Position numbers and translations under genes: made by a program. A model generated the notes under the pieces. That model searched no databases, was not told where the DNA came from, and saw only the letters and a list, made by a program, of their open reading frames with translations. From the NCBI GenBank assembly GCA_029582165.1, contig CM055877.1, positions 29,347,241 through 29,411,240 on the forward strand: 64,000 bases of DNA, given 5' to 3'. The DNA comes from Portulaca oleracea. Lineage: Eukaryota; Streptophyta; Magnoliopsida; Caryophyllales; Portulacaceae. Below are positions 1-10,567 of this stretch, piece by piece (position 1 is the stretch's first letter; each line of letters opens with the position of its first letter).

Positions 1-731
1 TGTTATATGATTAATTATGTGAATATTAATTGCTATGTGATTACTATTAATATTAGTATTAGTATTATTATTATTATTACTATTATTAGTATTATTAGTT
101 GTTTTTAGAAAAATCAAATTTTAATTGTTTTGGGTTGGGTTAGGATTAAGAGTGTTTAGTGGGCCTTAATTGTTAGATGATAAAAACCCATCCCTCTCTC
201 TCAAACCCTAATATCTCTCAAACCCTAACCCTACACCCCTCTCTCCCTCCCTTCTCTCTACCGTCCGCCCAGCCAGTCGCGCCGACCACCGGCAGCCACC
301 GCGACCGCGACCGCCATCACCGTTTCTTTTTTCTCCTTCTCTCTCTCGAGCTCTCTTTCTCCCTCCCTCTGTTCGACCGCCCCAAATCGACGCCGCGCCA
401 CTCTGCATCGCACCGTGCCCAGACAGTCGCCGCACCTCGACCATCGTCACGCCCAGATGCTGCCGTGACAACCACCGCAGCCACCCTTTCCGCCGTTTTC
501 GTCGCCCAGAACGCGAGGAAGGAGAAGGCCAACTCGTTACCACTGTTGTGCGAACAATCACCCACGACGGTTCACCCCCAGACCCCGTCGTTGACGCTTT
601 CCGACCTCCGTGCGCCGCTGACGTAGCCTCGATCGGCCTCCCACTCGCCGGAAAACTGTGCCCTAACCCTAACGTAAAAGCCTAATTTTTCTTTCTTTGA
701 AACCTTTCCTTTCCTTTCTTTGTTTCTGATT

Positions 732-763
732 AACATTATTATTGTTGTATTATTATTATTATT

Positions 764-833
<70 letters not shown>

Positions 834-840
834 GTATTGT
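732..840. repeat. (ATT)n microsatellite
   Basis: About 100 bases of nearly pure ATT/TTA repeats, broken only by a few TTG units. It lies inside the LTR. The apparent 74-codon frame here is a poly-Tyr/Ile artefact of the repeat. Confidence 0.95.
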
Positions 841-2658
841 TATTAGTTCTTGATTTAGATCTTGTAATCTGGGTAATTAAGGGTGTAATTTGTATTAAGT
901 TTTTATTTGTAATTATTGTTCTTGTGTTGTATTATTATGTGTAATTTTTCTAAATTATTTTATGTAATCTTGTATGTTTTAATTTGGTGTATTAGGGTTT
1001 TAATAGTTGTAGTAAAATTATTATTGTTCAATTGTTTAAGATACTTGTTTCTTGTGAAGCATGTTAGGGTTTTAGATAACATTATTATTGTATGCACGAA
1101 TTCTTAAAGTTTAATTACCTAGATTAATTCTTGAATCGTTAGTTAAGTTTTCACATGTTCTTTATTTTCAATCATGCTTAAGGTTAATCTTGTTAATAAG
1201 TTAGGTTGATTGAATTACTAAAGTTCGATTCTTGTTTATTAATTCTTGGTTCTTGATTGAATCTTGTTTAAAAGAAATTAGTTTTGTTTAGGATTTTTGA
1301 TTGGTAGTTTAAATGTTGATATGTTCTTTATAGTTTATTCATATGTTCTTTAAGTTCTTTCTTGAATCATGATTAAGAAATTTGTATTTTGTAATTATTC
1401 ATGTTGTAATTAAAGGGTCTTGAAGTAGTATGTTTTAGATTCCATGTGTAGGGTAATGTTGTTAATGTTTCATGTGTTATATTTTGGTATTAGTGATAGG
1501 GAATTTGATGTTTGGACTTTTAATGGTTTAAACTAATTAACTTGGACCCTAGCTACTGTTTTAGGCCCAAATTAGAACCCCGGGACCGAATGGTAAAAGT
1601 TAGAACCGAATTTTTAATCTTTAAATAAGAACCGGGATCGGGACAGTTTCGTTAGTGTCTAAAGATCGGGTCACCAAGGTTAGTGTAGTTGTCTTTTGAT
1701 CAAACCCTTTGGACTGGAGTTTCCCTTAGATTTAGCTTTCATAGGAATTTTGCGGACCGGACTTTGGAACTTTATAAGTCTAGTTATACCCCGATTACCA
1801 GACCTAAGTCAGATCTGGACAGGTTGGAAGATGACGATTTTAGAGGATATTAAAGCATGTGTTGGGTCTCGAGTTCAACTTAAGAGTTTTAGTAGACATC
1901 CCGAGGTTTCCGAAAAGTCCAAAACCAGACCAATGGAATATCGCGAAGTCAAGTTACGACCCTTTTTGTGTGGATGTTGTAATCTGTCTTGTTATGTGAA
2001 ATTGTTAATAAATGTGTTGTTGATTGAAAAGGTTTACTTGGTATTATTATACGATTATTTGGAATGTGTTAGGTAATTTAAAGTGTAAATTCATGATTGA
2101 TAGGAACCTATAGGGTTCCTAGGGGAGGGTTAGTTAGAAGGTAGTTAATACTAACTTCGAAGGGCGCGTTTTGATTAGAATAATTATTCTATTTTAGGCC
2201 CGAGCTAATTCGCGTCGTTAGGGAGCTCAAGTGTGTTCGTTTTGCTGTGAAGTGAAGCTAACCAGGTAATGTCTATGCTCTAATCCCCACCGGGATGCTC
2301 TTTAAATGTGTTTTAATGTGTTTCTAATCTGTTTTGAGAATTGAATCCCGAACGGGGACTTTTCGTGGAAATGAGACCATCCGTTTGGATAACTGTGCGT
2401 ATTTATTTGTTGTGATTATTGATTTATGAGTTGAGAATTGAGATGGTCCTTTATTAGTGATTTCTTACCGGTTTTGTTATTTTGGATTGGGTTTGACTTG
2501 AGAGTTGTGAGTTGAGTTTTTGCATAAGATATTAATAATTCAAAGTGAAACAATAAGCGGGTTTCGGGGCATAACTCGTTGTTCAGGATTTGGAATCCTG
2601 CCGGGTTATAGACCAGGAGATCAGGGCTTCTTCCCTGATATAGGATAGTTGATTTCTT

Positions 2659-2750
2659 TGATGCCTGTGGTAGGCGAACTCTTTTAATGCCTGTGGTAGG
2701 CGAACTTTGATGCCTGTGGTAGGCGAACTATGATGCCTGTTGTAGGCAAT
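2659..2750 (+). repeat. Four tandem copies of a short hairpin (GCCTGTGGTAGGC)
   Basis: The unit GATGCCTGTGGTAGGCGAAC recurs four times with a period of about 22-28 bases; the last copy reads GCCTGTTGTAGGC. Each unit is a small palindrome with GCCT/AGGC arms around GTGGT. The inverted LTR relative at 12988-14800 lacks this block. Confidence 0.85.
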
Positions 2751-3247
2751 GTTACTCTAAGGGATGTGGTATCCCGCCCGCACATTAAAATATGAATCTG
2801 TTGGTTTGAGGAAAACAGTTCTGGGGTTAAAGGTTTGTGAAATGGTTTGACTTGTTCCCTCTCCCTCAAATGAATTGAAATGAACTTAACTTGTTTTTAA
2901 CGTTAGGGGTAGACATTATTGAGATTTCCCCCTCATTTTTGAAATGTTTTTGTTTTCAGGTGATGATCAATATGCTGGGGACGGGAATTAGAAGTGAGGA
3001 AGACATGTCTAGAAGTCGTTAATTTTGTTATGCTTCTTTTTGAAAGACTTGAAGTTAGTTTGATGTTTATTTCTGAGTTTGTTAGTTGGTTGTCGTTGAC
3101 AGACAGTCGTTGTTTTCCTTCTCGCCTTGTATTCCTTCGGGGATACGGCATTGACGCCCAATAAGAGTTTGAGTCTTCCGCTAAATTTTGTCTGTTAACG
3201 TTAGTTTGACTTTGACTTTTCGATAATTGAATTTCCGGGGCGTTACA

Positions 3248-4711
3248 ATTGCAATAGTTATATCAAATATATCACATGATTAAATAACAAATTATAAAGG
3301 CATATATATAATTGCAATATAACACATAAGGAAATAAATACTAAAAAAAATTTCCTAAAGTTTTGCATGATTAATATAATAAACAAAATCCAAATTTTAT
3401 CTTAGATACCTAAATAGATTTAGGATTTTGTACCTACACATACAAAATACCTGACTTTTCTAAAATCAAGGAGTCTAAAAGATACTATATCTTTCAAAGA
3501 TATTGTAAGTTTCCTAAACTTTACAAAATAATAGATTTTATGCCCATTATCTGATTTAGTAGTAATAGGATTTAAAAGATTCCATATCATAGTGTTATCT
3601 AATAACCCAATATGAATATTTTCCAGAATTTTAACAATTTCTAAAAGATTGAAAAAATTTAGGGAATTAAACTTTTTAATTCTCTGTTTAAGAGGAAAAT
3701 AAATTATAATAGTCCGATAAGTTTAAAAATCAAATTTTATAATTTTCCCATACAGTAGGTTCATCCAATATGCTACTGTAAAAATTTCAGATTTTTATCA
3801 AATTTCGAAAATTAGAATAAAATTCAGAAAAATAAACAATTATACTTTTCTGTTAATCTGAAAATTAAAGGAAAAATAGTAAACAATTTTGAAAATTCAC
3901 GAAAAATTTATCCACATCATAATGATTACCCAGTAACCTACTGTAAAATTTTCAAAAAGTTTGAAAATTGCTATAAATATACAAAATTCAGAGAAGCAAC
4001 AAATTTATTTCTATGAGATCTGAAAATCTAAATTAAAAAATATAATTTGACCGGATAAATTAAAGGAAAATTTTTTCCCTAAAAGTATGATTACCCAGTA
4101 ACCTACTGTAAAAATTTCAGAAGTTTTACAAATTTCTAAAAAGTTATAAAATTCAGAGAATTAAACGAATTTTAATTCACTTCAGATCTGAAAACTCAAT
4201 TAAAAATCCATTTTAATTGGGAAAAATCTACAAAATGTTTGGAAAGTTCAGAACACTTCCACACACCTCCAGTAAAAATTTCAGAAATTTGCGAGTTCGT
4301 TTGATATTTTATTTTGATTTTTCATATTTACCGTAAATAAACTAAATAAGAAAATTAATTCTACAAAACCCTATTTTGCGAATTTAGACCTATTTCATGT
4401 ATTGCCTACTGTTTAACAATATTAAACATGATTGTTTCTAAAACATTCTAAATTAAATCGAGTTCATGCTATATTTAACAATTAAACAAACATAAAATCG
4501 ATTAATTAAAGGCAATAAGAAACAAATAATAACAAAGCATGAAATTTTACAATAAAATCTCAGATTTATTATCATGGACATTAAAGTTTAAAACTTTCAT
4601 AAAGATTCAAAATTTTAGGCATAAATCTATTCTAGCATATTTATAATATAATTCAACTATTGACAAAATTAATTATGAATACAAGTACAATACTTTACCA
4701 TGCAATTGGTG
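3248..4711 (-). mobile_element. Non-coding internal region of a minus-strand LTR element
   Basis: This AT-rich 1.46 kb lies directly downstream (on the minus strand) of the primer-binding site at 4712-4723 and the LTR at 4725-5517, so by position it is the internal region of that element. I see no gag or pol motif in any frame. It is cut off at 3247 by the LTR end. A degenerate tandem repeat runs through about 3745-4290. A non-autonomous element with a non-coding interior fits best; a deleted autonomous element is possible. Confidence 0.5.
3745..4290. repeat. Degenerate tandem repeat, period about 165 bp
   Basis: The phrase CCTACTGTAAAAATTTCAGA or a close variant recurs near 3768, 3937, 4102 and 4268. 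It is followed each time by runs like TTTTNCAAATTTC and preceded in two copies by GATTACCCAGTAA. Four decayed units are visible by eye. Confidence 0.7.
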
Positions 4712-4723
4712 GCTCTGATACCA
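4712..4723 (-). other. Primer-binding site, tRNA-iMet type
   Basis: The minus strand reads TGGTATCAGAGC, two bases after the LTR end ...CCTAACA. This gives the orientation of the element: LTR to the right, interior to the left. Confidence 0.9.
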
Positions 4724-4724
4724 A

Positions 4725-5517
4725 TGTTAGGTTTTAGGTTATCTATTTTCTAAACAGATACAGATTAATTGGCGGAATATTATAACAGTTATAAACAATT
4801 AATCAAAACAACTGCAGAGGCTTTAGTAATTATACCTGATCGCTAATTCCTGCTGAAGAAGAGGTTGACCTTCCAGATTCCAACGCAGAAACCCTCTACT
4901 GAAAAGTCCATGCAGCGCTCCGGGAACCCGATTGCTAGATCGACCCGATCGAGACGAATCTCAATCTAAGATGTATGTGAGATTGTTTCGGGAAACAGAG
5001 AATGTTTCCTGAAACTAGAACTGCAAACTAAAAGAGAGAGGAACTCAGGAAATCACCCTGGTATCTCTCTAAGAGTCTTAAGCAGTTGGTGTAGAATAAT
5101 CTCTCCCAGAGACCCCTTTATATAGTGTTTAGAAAACCTAGGGAAAGGGTTCAAAAACCCTAAAGGGCCGAATTAAAACAACGACCCCTTTCTGGGCCCA
5201 ACCCGGTCCGTGTTGGACTCCAGAAGGTTCAATTATTCGGCTCATGGACACCACGGACTGTGGTGTCTCAACACAGACCGTGTTGGGTCAACACGACCCG
5301 TGTTGAACCCAATTCGGTCCCTGTTGGGCTGATTTCATTTAGGTTACATACATTGTTCCAGGGCACTGACTTGTGTGACCTAGTAGGACCAAATAATATA
5401 GTTGTAATTAAACATATTTAATTACTAATTATAGAGGTCTCAAGCAAGACATATAATTACTATATTACTTTGGTTTCATCTCCGTGTATATCGAACATTG
5501 TCGGGACATTCCCAACA
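4725..5517 (-). repeat. LTR (793 bp), 5' LTR of a minus-strand element
   Basis: On the minus strand it begins TGTTGGGAATGTCCCG and ends AACCTAACA, with TGTT/AACA termini, and is followed by the primer-binding site at 4712-4723. A TATA-like ACTATATAAAGG is present on the minus strand near 5105-5117, placed as expected for an LTR promoter. The partner LTR is not in the window. A copia lineage is likely from the small LTR and its ends, but no coding sequence proves it. Confidence 0.8.
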
Positions 5518-6850
5518 TTATCTTCATGAAAAAGAACTAAACCTTCTATGTTGGGCTTGTATAGAATGGATTCTTTTGATAAAGGATCCCATCTTTCACT
5601 TGGTGTTTCAATCGGGTTTCCTTGGTTGGGCTTGGGGGACTTAGCGTGGGTTGTTTTACATCATTCCCCCCTTGTTGAAAGATGTTTGTCCTCAAACTTG
5701 GAGGTTCAAGTCTGAAGACTTCAATGGACCCAATAGTGACCTTCACGTGAATCAAGACCTTTACGTGAACCATGGTTGCTTCAATAATCTTCACATGAAT
5801 CAATGCCATCACGTGAACTGTGACTCCTTCGATAGATTGACCTCCGTTATCCTCCATGAACCTTGGGTCCCCAAAGGTGAGACCAAGACTAGACAGATCT
5901 CCATCATTCTTCCCTGGTTGCCAAGAATTTGGCTTTGAACTCGATGGACTAAGAGAGATCTTCCTACTCTACAGGCGGAGTTAGCTTCCATTATCTTCCA
6001 TGAATCTAAGGGTCACCGAACTTCGCCCTGTAATAAGCTAAGGAACGTCCTTCCTGAGACAGAACAGGTAGAACAGTTCCAATACCAACTCCAGAAGCAT
6101 CACACTCAACCTCAAACTTCTTATCTACGTTTGATAGGGCTAGGAATGGTGCGGTGCAGAGTCTCTCCTTGATGATGTTGAACCCTTGCTGAGTTGCTGG
6201 CGTCCATGGTAACTTTCTATACTTCTATAACTCGGCCATAGGTGATAGAATAGCGCTGAAATTCTTCACAAACCTCTTATAAAAAGAAGTCAAGCTGTGG
6301 AAGATTCGATCATCAAAAATACTAGTTGGAGTAGACCATTCTTTGCTAGCTTTGACTTTTTCTTCATCAGTCTTGGTCACTTCAGTGGAGAGTACATAGC
6401 CAAGAGAGACTATGTTGTTGATGAAGAAGAAGCTCTTGGACGGATTACCACGTGAGCCAAGGTCTCAAAAACAGATTAGAGGTGAAAGATGTGACCTTTC
6501 TCACTTTTGTTATTCACAAGTATACCTCCGAAGTAGATAACGATACACTTGCTAATAAGGGGCTTCAAAACCTGATTCATCAATCTCATAAAAATTGAGG
6601 GAGCATTAGTTAGACCAAGAAGCTTGACTAACCATTCATAGAGATCTCCTTTAGTTTTGATAGCAGTGTCCCCTTCTTGAATCTAAATATGATTGTACCC
6701 ACTTCGTAGATTAATCTTTGGACGGACGTTGGTACCATATGACTCATACATTAGATCTTCAATTCTAGGAAACCCGTACTTGATAAGACTCTTGTTGATG
6801 CACAAACTTTGGCTCCCTTCTTCCTTATGTTGACCTTCAATCAGAATGTC
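5518..6850 (-). mobile_element. 3' end of a minus-strand Ty3/gypsy chromovirus-like element
   Basis: Reading the minus strand: reverse transcriptase, RNase H remnants, a C-terminal tail, a polypurine tract (rc of 5664-5674, CAAGGGGGGAA) and then the first 146 bases of an LTR starting TGATGTAAAAC at 5663. The tail Leu-Arg-Thr-Asn...Gln-Gln-Gly-Gly-Asn-Asp that runs into the polypurine tract, and the TGATG LTR start, are usual for CRM-type chromoviruses. The LTR is broken at 5517 by the neighbouring LTR element. On the other side it abuts the PMD gene near 6850. Confidence 0.75.
5665..6850 (-). pseudogene. Ty3/gypsy pol remnant (RT-RNase H-tail) with destroyed RT active site
   Basis: Minus-strand translation gives, in order, an RT N-terminal stretch with KINLRSGYNHI (about 6690-6720), DLYEWLVK, then LTNAPSIFMRLMNQVLKP, the catalytic strand and an RNase H start (FEVECDASGVGIG near 6060-6120). 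The RT box that is normally Tyr-Phe-Asp-Asp reads Tyr-Phe-Gly-Gly at about 6520-6535, so both metal-binding aspartates are lost. Several frames are needed to read across it. Gag, protease and integrase are not visible. It ends in a Leu-Arg-Thr-Asn tail at about 5670-5700. Clearly dead; the family assignment is secure. Confidence 0.85.
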
Positions 6851-6859
6851 TTTGCCCCG

Positions 6860-8756
6860 ACCCTCTGGTACAGCTGCTAGAGGAGGACGAGAAGACCCTC
6901 CAACTTCCTCCCGAGATCGACCTTGAGTGGAATATTCCCCAACTGAAGAGCGGCGTGGGGGCTCTGTACGAGGAGCGCTTGCAGTGGAACGTCGAGGCGG
7001 CTCTCTGGGAGCGGACTCTGCGTCAGCCTCCATATCGGCCCGTCTGGCAGAACCACCTCGATATCTCCTTGAACCAGTGAAGCCCCGGTCGATGAACTTC
7101 CTCATGGTGCTCCACTCCTTAGTCAGCTGCCGGAGAAATCCCCACCGCGGCTGGAGAATAGCAAAACCAAGGGGTCATTCACAAGTGGTATGCAGGATAA
7201 AAGGAGGCAATATAAAACAAAGTTTTACCGGTTTGTGGTCGAATTCTTGGAGCGCAGAGCACTCACTACTGTTCTCCACTACCAGGAAACCACCGATCTT
7301 TCGTCTTTCTTGAGGAGCCTCCACTTCGGCAGCAGCAGCGTAAGGTCCCAGCTGTAGACTTACCAGTTAGAAAACGGACAAAAATGATAAGGATAAAGAA
7401 GGAGGATACATACCAATCGAGGAGCCAAACGACTAAGATAATGCTGGAACTCTTCGTCGAATTGATCCTGGGGAACGTTGTGTACGAAATCGTCAAATGC
7501 TTGACCCCGGACTAGATCCCTCAAGATGGCCGGGTCAATCAGCCAGGGCTCAAATCTCTGTACTGGAGGATCTAGGGGAATGAGACCAGGGTAACCTCCC
7601 AAAATCTGCCTCGAGGCTCTCTCCCCTAAATACCACATATAGCTGTAAGGCCCTTCAATTAAGAGGCGAAGACGGGTGTCGTGCTCTACCTGATCCAGAG
7701 GCTGTGGTAACCCATCGATGTCGAAGTCAGCACAAGGACGCCAGTTTATTTGATCCTGCAAGAAGAAGGATGTAGTTAAACATGGCATGACGAAGAAAAT
7801 AAAAGAAAAGGCGTCAGGAGAAAGGAGATACCGGTTGCAAGTTATCCAAAATGCCGTGAATGAGGTCGAGAGCCCCCACCTGATACTTCTTATCATGTAT
7901 ACCCTCAATAGTCCAGCGTTCAGCAGCTGGCACTTTCTTGTTCTTCTTCGAACGAATTCCTAGGGCCAAGATATACTCATATGCCCACGACTGCATGCAC
8001 GATATATCAAAGCAGGAATGAAAGATGAATAAGAACATTAGAAAAGAAGGATCGAGCACATACCTCAAGTACCTTCCACAAGGAAGGACCATACTGATTG
8101 CGAGCCTGGGCTGCATGGAGGTAAACGGGATCCGCATCCAATGAAAGACGGACGCCACGACGGACCCAATGCATGAAGTTGGCATAGGCCGCCTTGCCCC
8201 AGTTCAGGTTTCGGATATTATCAAAGTTGAGGAGGTTCCGAAACCAGATTAGGGAAATGTTATCCCCATGGTTGGCAAAGAGCGTGGCAGAGATGATGTA
8301 TGCCATAAAAATGAAACGACGTTGCTCTAGACGCAGGTTCTGGAAGTTCGCATCGCGAACGGTCATCTCAAAGTGCTTATAAGCAAGGTTAGAAAGACCC
8401 TGACGACCCCCCAAACGTGCAGACACTGGAGCCAGCAAGTCCAGAACTACAGGAGGAACATCTGCGTCGAAGACCACGTCCTGCCCGCCCCAAGGAAGGC
8501 CGGTGATCATGACAAAATCTTTAGGTGTGACTGTCATCTCACCTACCGAGAAGTGGAATGTGTTGGTAGAATCCCACAATCTCTCCGCCATCGCTCGGCC
8601 AATAGCGCGAAACGTCCTTTTCTTCCAAGCCTCCAAGCATTTCCAAAAAGGCATGAAGCCCGCCGCGGTCAAAGTCTCTTGGACGAAATTCCCGGGGATA
8701 GATTTTGCTGCCTTAAGTGGCTCTTTTAAGGCACCAGGAGTTTTTAGATTATCCTC
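6860..8756 (-). CDS. Plant mobile domain (PMD) protein gene, five exons seen, both ends incomplete
   Basis: Minus-strand exons, each bounded by GT...AG and joined in frame: 8756-8064, 7990-7832, 7755-7414, 7351-7229 and 7150 to about 6860. The introns are only 62-78 bases. The first exon has the PMD signature: a Trp-Asp-Ser-Thr-Asn-Thr-Phe-His-Phe segment, then VGEMTVTPKDFVMITGLPWGG, then a run ending RNLNWGKAAYANFMHWVRRG. Exon 2 gives SWAYEYILALG, as PMD proteins have after the core. The last exon is Arg/Ser/Pro-rich and basic. PMD proteins (PF10536) occur both as host genes such as MAIN/MAIL1 and as passengers of transposons. I could not place the start: an AG acceptor at 8757-8758 implies an upstream exon, perhaps within 9350-9540 after the TATA at 9631. 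The 3' end is cut near 6850. No stop interrupts the five exons. Confidence 0.75.
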
Positions 8757-9630
8757 CTAAGGGTAGAATTTCAAGGCGTCATTTTATTGGGGGCTCTAAG
8801 TATAATTTCATGGACCCAAGCACGTACACCGGGTTCACAGCCACGACCCATGAAGCAAACAAACATTTCTAAATAAAATGGCCCAAGCTGGTTCGGTAAT
8901 AAAATTGAGGAAATTTGTGTCCAAAACCCGCCTAGGGTTTGACTCAAATAGGCCCACAGTCGCGGCCCGTGCAGCGGCCCAGCTGACTTAAAAGAAAAAA
9001 AAAAGAAAAAAAAGGGAAGGACGTGGGTCAAAACCCGCCTAGGGTTTGACCTCGCCCAGCCCAATTAGGCGGCCCAGAGCATGCCGTGGCCCAGCAGGGT
9101 TGGAATTAAAACCCGCCTAGGCTTTAATTCCGCCTAATGGGCCGCTATTCGATTTACGGGCCCAGATCGCATGCAAAATTTTCGGTCCATTTTGGCAAAA
9201 GGCGATTTTCAGACTTTTTTCGGTCAAAATGCAAAAACGGATCACTCTACATCATAACATGCATACTTAAAATAGCTAAAAATCGACAAAGTATGAAAAA
9301 ATAAATTCATGCTTGCTCATTTTTACGCTAAACTAAGTACAAGAGAAAGGTTAAAAGGATTACCTTGTCATGGGAACGGTAAAACTAGGCGTGGTTCCAA
9401 GATTCAACAATATGGTCAGAAGGAGCTACTTCCATGGTGGGAACGAAGTTGCGGTGTGAGGACCGCTCATGAGGCCAAGCCACCGCATGCGGAAGAGGAG
9501 GATTGCAATGACCACGAGGTTGCATTTTTTCAAACCCAAAATTTGCCTCAAGATATCTTTCTAGAGAGAGAAGTAGTGAGCTAGAGAGATGAGGGTATTG
9601 AAGATGTGAAGACGATGAAAGAAACCTCTT

Positions 9631-9640
9631 GAATTTATAG
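9631..9640 (-). promoter_or_regulatory. TATA box, candidate promoter of the antisense PMD gene
   Basis: The minus strand reads CTATAAATTC followed by a CT-rich leader (TCTCTCTAGCTCACTACTTCTCTCTC near 9550-9590) and an ATG near 9525 that opens a 46-codon frame ending near 9386. It lies upstream of the PMD exons on the same strand. The link between this leader and the exon starting at 8756 is inference. Confidence 0.4.
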
Positions 9641-9904
9641 AAAGGGTGGGTGAGTGTGAGCCACTCGTTTTTGTAACCGCCTCGAGATGCCAAACGTATT
9701 TCATTGATCGAAAATCTAAGAGGTTATCCTTTTGTCACCCAAAAGAGAGGCAGGGTGACGTGGCCTCTTTATGACCACAAGTGGGATGTACCCATTTTGA
9801 TACCCTCACAAGGCAAAGAAAAAAAAAATAAACAAAGCCCGCCTAGGCTTTGCGCAAACCAGAAGAGACGACCCAGAAGGCGCGGCCAAGGCACGGATAC
9901 GGCC

Positions 9905-9914
9905 CTATAAAAGG
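9905..9914 (+). promoter_or_regulatory. TATA-like CTATAAAAGG on the plus strand
   Basis: A clean TATA-like box pointing towards the polypurine tract, 265 bases from the minus-strand box at 9631-9640. Nothing recognisable is encoded downstream between it and 10553. It may be chance or part of a divergent promoter pair. Confidence 0.25.
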
Positions 9915-10552
9915 CCAAACCCCGCCTAGGTTTTGGAGTGTCTACAGGCCGATTTCTTTTTCTTTCGGCCCCAGTCGGAGCCCACACTCCGGCTTTGCGG
10001 CCCGCAGGTAAAAGTCGAATCTCCTTCATTTTATTTTAATGAAACTGATGCTCGATTTTTTTCATGATTTTCAGGTCGCCGACAAAGGGACCACCATCAC
10101 ATAGCTACCACACAAGAGGTCTCTATTCCTGCCCATCGGCAGAGTTTCGATGTAGTCCCGAGCCACCGGCATCGCGCTCGGTGAAGTCTCAACCTCCGAG
10201 CCATCGGCATCGCGTCCGATGAAGTCTCGACCCCCAAGGCCATCAGCAACGCGACTGATGAAGTCCTTCGACATAAAAAATGCCAACCAATGTGAAGCGA
10301 CACCGGGAAAGACTGGAAGCGACACCGGGAAAGACTGGGAGCGACACTGGGAAAGACCAGGAAAATCCGTCAACCATCGGCATCGTGATCGATAACGAGT
10401 AGAGCATCATTCTTGCTCGAGATCATCTCAAAGGAGGTACATGCCTTCCGCAACCGCGATGCAGGACTCAACTTCCAAGCATCAAATCAAGCTTTGCAAA
10501 CCAAAGTCATATCCTCATACTACTTTGACCTTCGTCCTATTCGGACTCGATC

Positions 10553-10567
10553 AAAGTGGGGGCTCTC
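10553..10567 (+). other. Polypurine tract
   Basis: AAAGTGGGGGCTCTC sits immediately before the LTR start TGTAGACACC. It fixes plus orientation and marks this as the 3' LTR. Confidence 0.8.

Larger units (their letters stand above)
1..3247 (+). repeat. Large LTR (TGTTATATGA...GGCGTTACA family), left edge cut by the window
   Basis: The right end is ...GGGGCGTTACA at 3247. The same terminal sequence, inverted, is found at 12988 where it lies next to a tRNA-Met primer-binding site, so this is the 3' end of an LTR. The first 50 bases of the window match, inverted, positions about 14520-14569, and the 12988 copy continues to about 14800, so the true LTR start lies left of the window. No primer-binding site follows 3247, so this is a solo LTR or a 3' LTR. 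It holds a CT-rich leader near 180-380, telomere-like CCCTAA words (211-240, 661-675), an ATT microsatellite and a tandem hairpin repeat. The 149-codon frame at 177-626 is low-complexity Pro/Ser/Arg sequence and I do not call it a gene. Confidence 0.75.

Noticed and set aside
177..626. 149-codon frame rich in Pro, Ser and Arg
   Set aside because: It lies in an LTR leader of low complexity, overlaps equally open frames on the other strand and has no motif.
720..944. 74-codon poly-Tyr/Ile frame
   Set aside because: Product of the ATT microsatellite.
9385..9693. 102-codon minus-strand frame as a gene of its own
   Set aside because: It begins upstream of a TATA box and includes leader sequence. 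Its lower half could be a first exon of the PMD gene, but I could not find an in-frame splice to 8756.
9938..9946. Inverted TGTAGACAC as the start of a second, minus-strand LTR
   Set aside because: The word matches the LTR start at 10568, but no polypurine tract, primer-binding site or longer LTR similarity supports it.
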